NCBI GenBank assembly: GCA_017555445.1
Contig: JAFZGK010000025.1
Coordinates: 1-11,084, forward strand
DNA length: 11,084 nucleotides
Direction of reading: 5' to 3'
Origin: Bacteroidales bacterium
GTDB lineage: Bacteria; Bacteroidota; Bacteroidia; Bacteroidales; UBA932
The notes under the pieces were generated by a model, which did no database searches, was not told the DNA's origin, and saw only the letters and a program-made list of their open reading frames with translations. Shown in pieces: positions 6,243 through 11,084 of this stretch (positions within the stretch are counted from its first letter, which is position 1; every line of letters begins with the position of its first letter). A program made the translations under genes and the position numbers.

Positions 6243-7061
6243 ATGAGAAATGCCCCAATCATATATGACCATGTCCGCATCGCACCTGAAAAGCAGATGG
6301 GCAGGCATTCGCATGATGACTCATGGGAACTTTCATATGTCATCACAGGCAAAGGTAACCGCACCGTCGGGGATACAGAAGAACCTTTTTCAGAGGGCGA
6401 CATGGTGCTGATTCCGCCGGAGATTCCTCATGTTTGGAATTTCGACCCTGAGGTGACAGACAGGGGTGGAATGATAGAAAACATGACCATCATAATCCGC
6501 AAGGACTTCCTTGAAAAGGTAGCCGAGGCACTTCCCGGATTCGCCACACATATAATGAAGTTTCAGCAGATTGAAGGAGCCATTTCCTTGACTGGAGAAA
6601 AGGCTGATGAAATAATTTCACTTCTGAAGTCAATGCGGTCCGGACAGAAGGACGAACAGGAAATCTCCGTTCTGAAGATCATACGCCGTGTAGCTGATGA
6701 TGAAGAGGGACGCATCATAGGCCGTTATGCAAAGCCGGACCTTACTGCTCAGAGACTGTCGAAGATCAGCATCTATACCGTATGCAATTTCGCACGGAAC
6801 ATCACATTGGACGAGGTGGCAAGCTATTCGGGAATGAACCGCTCTGCCTTCTGCACCTTCTTCCGCAAGCATATGGGAAAGACCTACTTCAACTATCTCA
6901 ACGAAATGCGCATAGAAGAGGCTGCACGCCTTCTGAAAGGAGGAAGAATGTCTGTGTCTGACATATGTTTTGCCTGCGGATTCAACGACATCTCATATTT
7001 CAGCCGTACGTTCCGCCGCCTGAAAGGATGTCCCCCTTCCGCCTACCCGGCAAAAAAATAG
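6243..7061 (+). CDS. AraC/XylS-family transcriptional regulator with N-terminal cupin
   Basis: 272 residues, the usual size for a one-component AraC regulator. The N-terminal sensor (about 5-90) has a cupin-like pattern: HSHDDSWELSYVITGKG at 22-38, then EGDMVLIPPEIPHVW at 51-65. Its histidines could bind metal or hold a small ligand. The C-terminal DNA-binding domain (about 178-272) has two helix-turn-helix units, at about 188-208 (LDEVASYSGMNRSAFCTFFR) and 236-258 (MSVSDICFACGFNDISYFSR). The end, FRRLKGCPPSAYP, is the family signature. The ligand is unknown. It is divergent from the acyltransferase across 136 bases and is followed by a thioesterase gene 29 bases later, probably on the same mRNA. 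Either neighbour is a candidate target. Confidence 0.92.
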   Translation: MRNAPIIYDHVRIAPEKQMGRHSHDDSWELSYVITGKGNRTVGDTEEPFSEGDMVLIPPEIPHVWNFDPEVTDRGGMIENMTIIIRKDFLEKVAEALPGFATHIMKFQQIEGAISLTGEKADEIISLLKSMRSGQKDEQEISVLKIIRRVADDEEGRIIGRYAKPDLTAQRLSKISIYTVCNFARNITLDEVASYSGMNRSAFCTFFRKHMGKTYFNYLNEMRIEEAARLLKGGRMSVSDICFACGFNDISYFSRTFRRLKGCPPSAYPAKK

Positions 7062-7090
7062 ATTTGTAAATCCTAAACTAAGATTATAAG

Positions 7091-7567
7091 ATGAAAAAGA
7101 TCAGAAATCCATTCCTCGGACTGCAGGATCAAGGATACCATTGTTTTGCCTGCTGCCCTGACAATCCTTATGGACTTAAAATGGAATTTTATGAGGATGG
7201 TGAAGACATTGTATGCATCTGGAACCCCGACGACAATTATCAGGGATGGCTCAAGACTCTTCATGGAGGCATCCAGGCCACTCTGATGGACGAACTTGCA
7301 GGCTGGCTTGTAAGCCGAAAGCTCCAGACCGCCGGAATGACCACAAATATGGCCCTGAAATACCGTCATCCCGTTCCGACGGGTTCTGATATCAAGATAG
7401 AGCTACGAGGCCGTATAAAGGAAATGAAGCGCAATTTCGCCTTTATCGAAGTCACGCTCTCACACGAGGACAAGGTCTGCTCATCAGGTGAGCTGACTTT
7501 CTACTGCTTCTCAAAAGAAAAAGCCGCAACCGATTTCTACTTCACCGGCTGCGACCTTGAGGATTAG
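7091..7567 (+). CDS. PaaI-like hotdog-fold acyl-CoA thioesterase
   Basis: 158 residues, a common size for single-hotdog thioesterases, which cleave acyl- or aryl-CoA thioesters in the cytoplasm. The N-terminal HCFACCPDNPYGL (17-29) is a variant of the CF.CG..NP.GL motif found in many PaaI-type proteins, with cysteine instead of the usual glycine at residue 22. The active-site region LHGGIQATLMDELAGW (57-72) supplies the HGG turn and the acidic residues D67 and E68. The core strand YRHPVPTGSDIKIE follows at 91-104. It starts 29 bases after the AraC gene on the same strand, with no clear promoter between, so co-transcription is likely. It converges on the nitroreductase gene with a 4-base overlap of the stop codons. 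The substrate is unknown. Confidence 0.85.
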   Translation: MKKIRNPFLGLQDQGYHCFACCPDNPYGLKMEFYEDGEDIVCIWNPDDNYQGWLKTLHGGIQATLMDELAGWLVSRKLQTAGMTTNMALKYRHPVPTGSDIKIELRGRIKEMKRNFAFIEVTLSHEDKVCSSGELTFYCFSKEKAATDFYFTGCDLED

Positions 7568-8181
7568 TCTATATATTTTACCTTTCCCATATCACGAGGC
7601 TTGGCGTCAGGAGATTCAAGGGCATAGCCGAATCCGACGCAGAGGCAGAATTCATAGCCCTCACTGAAGCCGAGCTTCTCGATATATGGCTTGCATATGT
7701 CATTGTCGGTCATGAAGCGGACAGGCATTCCCAGACAGATGGAACCGACACCAAGTGACCATGCGGAAAGCATCATATTTTCAGCAAGGAGTCCGCAGTC
7801 ATATGCTGAAAAGTCATACGAAGGATCTCTCGCAATGAAAACCATTGTAGGAGCATCTCTAAAGCATCCTTTCACAGACTGTGCAGGCATCTCAGGATGA
7901 GCCTTAGCCATTGCATCCTTGATTTCCTCCATAAGTTCAGGATTATCAATCACTCTTATCTCCCATGACTGTCTGTTCTGACCGTTCGGGGCGTTTATGC
8001 CGCATTCCAGGATCTTGTTCATGATTTCTCTGTCAACAGGTTCCTGGCTGTACTGGCGTATGCTTCGACGAGCCATTATTGTTTCAATTACAGGATTGTC
8101 CATGTCCGGAGCTGAGCTCTGTGCACATGATGCAGCTGCTGCCAATGCGAGGCACGCAATGATGAATCGAAGTGTCTTCAT
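7564..8181 (-). CDS. Nitroreductase-family flavoprotein with lipoprotein signal
   Basis: 205 residues. The nitroreductase domain (about 28-190) shows the FMN-binding start ARRSIRQY at 37-44, APNGQNRQSWEI at 64-75, and GVGSICLGMP at 144-153, all typical of NAD(P)H- or FMN-dependent reductases that act on nitro compounds, quinones or other acceptors. Such enzymes are usually cytoplasmic, but residues 1-19 form a lipoprotein signal (basic start, hydrophobic core, AASC with Cys19), so this one is probably exported and anchored. The alanine at the -3 position makes the lipobox weaker than average. A start inside the domain would remove the signal, but no methionine between residue 1 and the domain (M27 aside) is well placed. 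The gene is convergent with the thioesterase, with overlapping stops. The physiological substrate is unknown. Confidence 0.88.
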   Translation of the reverse strand: MKTLRFIIACLALAAAASCAQSSAPDMDNPVIETIMARRSIRQYSQEPVDREIMNKILECGINAPNGQNRQSWEIRVIDNPELMEEIKDAMAKAHPEMPAQSVKGCFRDAPTMVFIARDPSYDFSAYDCGLLAENMMLSAWSLGVGSICLGMPVRFMTDNDICKPYIEKLGFSEGYEFCLCVGFGYALESPDAKPRDMGKVKYID

Positions 8182-8431
8182 AAGTCTTTACATTAAGCAT
8201 TCATGCAAACTTACGAATAAACTTTGTATCAAACGATAAAATAAGTTGATATAACAGAGAAAGCCACGGCAAAATACGGCCACATTGAAGCGACGCGACA
8301 CAAATACGCGCTTTTTTGTATCGTCGGTATGCAAAATCATTCATATTTCAACATATTCAAGAGCGACGATACACAATTTCACCAATTCTTGTAGCGTGGG
8401 TTGCACAAGTGAAAAATGATGCTGATAAAAG
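8182..8431. other. Gene-free stretch with a spaced 10-bp inverted repeat
   Basis: No credible ORF or known RNA is seen here. TGTATCGTCG at 8317-8326 and its exact reverse complement at 8364-8373 are separated by 37 bases and could close a long stem-loop in RNA on either strand. Just before it, two CGCG tetramers 9 bases apart are followed by C and a run of T (8311-8317), which looks like a weak plus-strand terminator. The nitroreductase promoter probably lies at the left end. Confidence 0.4.
8206..8213 (-). promoter_or_regulatory. Candidate -7 box for the nitroreductase
   Basis: TAAGTTTG on the minus strand matches TAnnTTTG and lies 24 bases upstream of the start codon. A TTTG lies further upstream (8230-8233), but at 16 bases, closer than the usual 19-21, so support is modest. 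Confidence 0.35.
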
Positions 8432-8470
8432 AAATCAAGCACCTACGACAATATCGTAAGTGCTTGATTT
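8432..8470 (-). terminator. Terminator after the tRNA gene
   Basis: AAATCAAGCAC (8432-8442) pairs with GTGCTTGATTT (8460-8470). After one C/A mismatch, TACGA pairs with TCGTA, leaving a 5-base loop. On the minus strand the stem runs into TTTCTTTT, fitting an intrinsic terminator 8 bases past the tRNA 3' end. It would also end the fusA-rpsJ transcript if that continues through the tRNA. Confidence 0.75.
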
Positions 8471-8478
8471 TCAATGCG

Positions 8479-8553
8479 TGGTCCCTGCAGGGCATGATCC
8501 TGCGACCCCCTGATTATGAGTCAGGTGCTACTAACCAACTGAGCTAAGGGACC
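8479..8553 (-). tRNA. tRNA with CAU anticodon, probably tRNA-Ile2 (lysidine-modified)
   Basis: The minus strand folds into a cloverleaf. The acceptor stem GGTCCCT/AGGGACC has seven perfect pairs, with discriminator A and no encoded CCA. The anticodon arm is CCTGA, loop CTCATAA, TCAGG, with anticodon CAT at 8516-8518. The T-stem is GCAGG/CCTGC. The acceptor start GGTCCCTTAGCTC, with C at positions 4-6, resembles bacterial tRNA-Ile2 (E. coli ileX) more than elongator tRNA-Met; in Ile2, TilS converts C34 to lysidine to read AUA. Elongator Met remains possible. Two oddities: the D-arm has one extra U between positions 22 and 23 (or a C13/U22 mismatch), and the T-loop reads ATCATGC, lacking the usual T54 and A58. 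Confidence 0.88.
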
Positions 8554-8573
8554 TGAACTTATATTAATTTGCT

Positions 8574-8599
8574 GTGGTCCGATCCGAAAATCGGACCAC
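8574..8599. other. 10-bp hairpin between rpsJ and the tRNA
   Basis: GTGGTCCGAT (8574-8583) and ATCGGACCAC (8590-8599) are exact reverse complements with a 6-base loop. No T-run follows it on the minus strand, so it is not an obvious terminator. If fusA-rpsJ transcription continues into the tRNA, it could be an RNase processing site or attenuator. Confidence 0.55.
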
Positions 8600-8603
8600 T
8601 ACG

Positions 8604-8611
8604 CAAATATA
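8604..8611 (-). promoter_or_regulatory. Candidate -7 box for the tRNA gene
   Basis: TATATTTG on the minus strand fits TAnnTTTG, 50 bases upstream of the tRNA 5' end. No TTTG is seen at the -33 distance, which would fall in the end of rpsJ. It may allow the tRNA to be made separately from rpsJ. Confidence 0.3.
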
Positions 8612-8625
8612 ATACATTTTTTCGA

Positions 8626-8934
8626 TTAGTTGAGCTTGATCTCAACCTCAACACCTGAAGAAAGTTCGAGCTTCATAAGAGCGTCTACAGTCTTAGGAGT
8701 TGAATCGTAAATGTCAAGAAGACGGCAGAATGAGCTGAGCTCGAACTGCTCACGTGACTTCTTGTTTACGAAAGTCGAACGGTTTACAGTGAAGATCTTC
8801 TTGTTAGTTGGGAGCGGAATAGGTCCGTTCACGCGAGCACCTGTAGCAGATACTGTCTCAACGATCTTCTTCGCCGACTTGTCAACAAGCATGTGATCGA
8901 ATGATTTGAGTTTAATTCTAATTATCTGGCTCAT
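8626..8934 (-). CDS. rpsJ: 30S ribosomal protein S10
   Basis: 102 residues, the normal S10 length. The protein begins [18 protein letters not shown] and contains [19 protein letters not shown], part of the loop that reaches into the 30S head, then [21 protein letters not shown]10 also binds NusB in antitermination. It lies 29 bases after fusA on the same strand, so the two should share an mRNA. In most bacteria of this group rpsJ leads directly into rplC and the S10 operon, but here it is followed by a hairpin and a tRNA gene. Confidence 0.98.
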   Translation of the reverse strand: MSQIIRIKLKSFDHMLVDKSAKKIVETVSATGARVNGPIPLPTNKKIFTVNRSTFVNKKSREQFELSSFCRLLDIYDSTPKTVDALMKLELSSGVEVEIKLN

Positions 8935-8963
8935 ATCAAATTTCGTTGAATTCTGTTAAACAA

Positions 8964-11075
8964 TTATTCGTCATCGTCAGCCTTGTAACCACTCTTCTCG
9001 ATAACCTCCTTAGCGAGTCCTGCTGGAACCTCAGCGTAGTGGTCGAATGACATTGTGCTTGTAGCACGTCCTGAAGAGATTGTACGGAGGATAGTAACGT
9101 AACCGAACTGCTCTGCGAGTGGAACGTATGCCTTAACGATACGTGCACCAAGAGTTGAGTCCATTGCGTTGATCTGTCCGCGACGACGGTTAAGGTCACC
9201 CACGATATCTCCCATGTAATCCTCTGGAGTTACAACTTCGAGGCTCATGATAGGCTCGAGGAGAACTGGCTTAGCCTTAGGGCAAGCGTGACGGAATGCG
9301 AGACGTGCAGCGAGCTCGAATGAGAGCTGGTCTGAGTCCACTGGGTGGAATGAACCATCCTTAAGAGTAACCTTGAGTGATGGAACCTCGTAACCTGCGA
9401 GTACACCGTTTGCCATTGCTGACTTGAAGCCCTTCTCAACTGATGGGATGAATTCCTTAGGAACGTTACCACCCTTCACCTCGTCGATGAACTGGAGGCC
9501 TGTTACGCCCTCATCAGCTGGTCCGATCTCAACGATGATATCAGCGAACTTACCACGACCACCGGTCTGCTTCTTGAATACCTCACGGTGCTGAACTGTA
9601 GCTGTGATAGTCTCCTTGTAGTTAACCTGTGGAGCACCCTGGTTGATGTCAACGCCGAACTCACGACGGAGACGGTCAACGATGATGTCAAGGTGAAGCT
9701 CACCCATACCGCTGATGACAGTCTGACCTGTATCATGGTCTGTCTTAACTGTGAATGTTGGGTCCTCCTCAGCGAGCTTAGCAAGCGCGATACCGAGCTT
9801 GTCAAGATCCTTCTGAGTCTTAGGCTCAACAGCAAGACCGATAACCGGATCTGGGAACTCCATTGACTCGAGAGTGATAGGAGCCTGCTCGAAGCAGATT
9901 GTATCACCGGTGCGGAGATCCTTGAAACCTACTGCTGCGCAGATGTCACCTGCCTCAACGAACTCGATAGGGTTCTGCTTGTTTGAGTGCATCTGGAAGA
10001 GACGTGATACACGCTCCTTCTTGCCTGTACGTGTGTTGAGCACGTAAGAACCAGCGTCGAGCTTACCTGAATATGCTCTCATGAATGCGAGACGACCTAC
10101 GAATGGGTCAGTAGCAATCTTGAATACGAGAGCTGCGAACGGCTCCTTAGCTGATGCCTCACGAACCTCCTCGTCACCTGTGTTAGGGTTAGTACCCTTA
10201 ACAGCACCCTTGTCGAGCGGTGATGGAAGGTAACGCATTACTGCGTTGAGAAGGAACTGAACACCCTTGTTCTTGAATGAAGAACCGCAGCATGCCGGAA
10301 CGATCGCCATATCGATTGTTGCAGCGCGAAGAGCAGCGATAACCTCTTCCTCAGTGATTGAATCAGGATCCTCGAAGAACTTCTCCATGAGAGTCTCATC
10401 GTACTCGGCAGCAGCCTCAACGAGCTTCTCTCTCCAAGCGGCAGCCTCGTCAACATACTTCTCAGGAATGTCAGTCACCTGATAGTTTACGAGCTCATCA
10501 GAGTTGTGGTCGTAGATCATCGCCTTCATTGCTACGAGGTCGATGATACCGTCGAACTTATCCTCTGCACCGATTGGAATACAGATTGGAACTGCACGTG
10601 CACCGAGCTTCTCCTTCATCTCGTCGATTACTGCGAAGAAGTCAGCACCAACACGGTCCATCTTGTTTACATAAGCGATCTTTGGAACGCCATACTTGTC
10701 AGCCTGACGCCATACTGTCTCAGACTGTGGCTGTACACGTCCTACCGCACAGAAAGTAGCGACTGTACCATCGAGCACACGGAGTGAACGCTCTACCTCA
10801 ACGGTAAAGTCAACGTGGCCCGGAGTGTCGATCAAGTTGATCTGATACTGATTTCCGTTGTAGTTCCAGAATGCAGTAGTAGCAGCGGAAGTAATGGTGA
10901 TACCACGCTCCTGCTCCTGAACCATCCAGTCCATTGTAGCGCCACCCTCGTGAACCTCACCGAGCTTATGAGTCTTACCGGTGTAGTAAAGGATACGCTC
11001 AGACGTAGTGGTCTTACCGGCATCGATGTGAGCCATGATACCGATATTTCTAGTGAATTTAAGATCTCTAGCCAT
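8964..11075 (-). CDS. fusA: Translation elongation factor G
   Basis: 703 residues, complete, with the ATG at 11073-11075. EF-G is the GTPase that drives ribosomal translocation and, with RRF, ribosome recycling. The G domain shows AHIDAGKT (15-22), RGITI (57-61), DTPGH (83-87) and NKMD (137-140). [10 protein letters not shown], typical of EF-G, follows at about 261-270. The middle and C-terminal domains are intact (for example [14 protein letters not shown] and the [14 protein letters not shown] stretch), with a short acidic end ADDDE. The str operon order rpsG-fusA-rpsJ predicts rpsL/rpsG just outside the right edge. Some Bacteroidetes carry additional EF-G paralogues; the neighbourhood with rpsJ marks this as the canonical copy. 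Confidence 0.98.
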   Translation of the reverse strand: MARDLKFTRNIGIMAHIDAGKTTTSERILYYTGKTHKLGEVHEGGATMDWMVQEQERGITITSAATTAFWNYNGNQYQINLIDTPGHVDFTVEVERSLRVLDGTVATFCAVGRVQPQSETVWRQADKYGVPKIAYVNKMDRVGADFFAVIDEMKEKLGARAVPICIPIGAEDKFDGIIDLVAMKAMIYDHNSDELVNYQVTDIPEKYVDEAAAWREKLVEAAAEYDETLMEKFFEDPDSITEEEVIAALRAATIDMAIVPACCGSSFKNKGVQFLLNAVMRYLPSPLDKGAVKGTNPNTGDEEVREASAKEPFAALVFKIATDPFVGRLAFMRAYSGKLDAGSYVLNTRTGKKERVSRLFQMHSNKQNPIEFVEAGDICAAVGFKDLRTGDTICFEQAPITLESMEFPDPVIGLAVEPKTQKDLDKLGIALAKLAEEDPTFTVKTDHDTGQTVISGMGELHLDIIVDRLRREFGVDINQGAPQVNYKETITATVQHREVFKKQTGGRGKFADIIVEIGPADEGVTGLQFIDEVKGGNVPKEFIPSVEKGFKSAMANGVLAGYEVPSLKVTLKDGSFHPVDSDQLSFELAARLAFRHACPKAKPVLLEPIMSLEVVTPEDYMGDIVGDLNRRRGQINAMDSTLGARIVKAYVPLAEQFGYVTILRTISSGRATSTMSFDHYAEVPAGLAKEVIEKSGYKADDDE

Positions 11076-11084
11076 TGTACGTTA

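Overview
The window reads as a stretch of chromosome from a Bacteroidales bacterium with moderate GC content; I cannot resolve the family. Evidence for this: no Shine-Dalgarno sequences ahead of the starts, several TAnnTTTG-type -7 boxes, lipoprotein signals on a nitroreductase and a PotD, an MKRRDFIK-type Tat leader, and a small protein that I recognise as the Bacteroidetes DUF5053 family.

Layout. Positions 1-4082 (+) hold the end of a polyamine ABC transporter operon: the last codons of a probable potA, then potB, potC and potD with overlaps or gaps of 1-2 bases. A secreted-type dipeptide epimerase of the enolase superfamily follows 15 bases later. Positions 4083-4303 hold no gene but contain three consecutive perfect inverted repeats. 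Positions 4304-4859 (+) hold a two-gene unit: a 52-residue helical protein and a DUF5053 protein with an HTH-like C-terminal half. A 16-base direct repeat lies on each side of this unit (4166-4181 and 4865-4880). An acyltransferase-3 membrane protein (4952-6106, -) is divergent from an AraC-type regulator (6243-7061, +), which is followed by a PaaI-like hotdog thioesterase. That gene meets a lipoprotein nitroreductase (7564-8181, -) tail to tail, with overlapping stop codons. After a roughly 300-base gene-free stretch come, on the minus strand, a CAU-anticodon tRNA (probably tRNA-Ile2), rpsJ (S10) and fusA (EF-G). Transcription there runs fusA, rpsJ, tRNA, terminator.

How the genes fit together. 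PotA-D should import spermidine or putrescine across the inner membrane. The PotD here carries an extra C-terminal membrane anchor, so it is probably fixed beside the permease. The epimerase is probably co-transcribed and acts on dipeptides outside the cytoplasm, which hints at envelope peptide salvage. The AraC regulator and the acyltransferase share a divergent promoter region and may be linked. fusA and rpsJ belong to the translation supercluster, which appears to stop at rpsJ instead of continuing into rplC.

The best candidate for something undescribed is the small DUF5053 unit bounded by direct repeats, with its inverted-repeat cluster (4123-4880). The membrane-tethered PotD, the secreted epimerase and the tRNA with an abnormal T-loop and D-arm follow. 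No transposase, phage gene, CRISPR array or defence system is visible.
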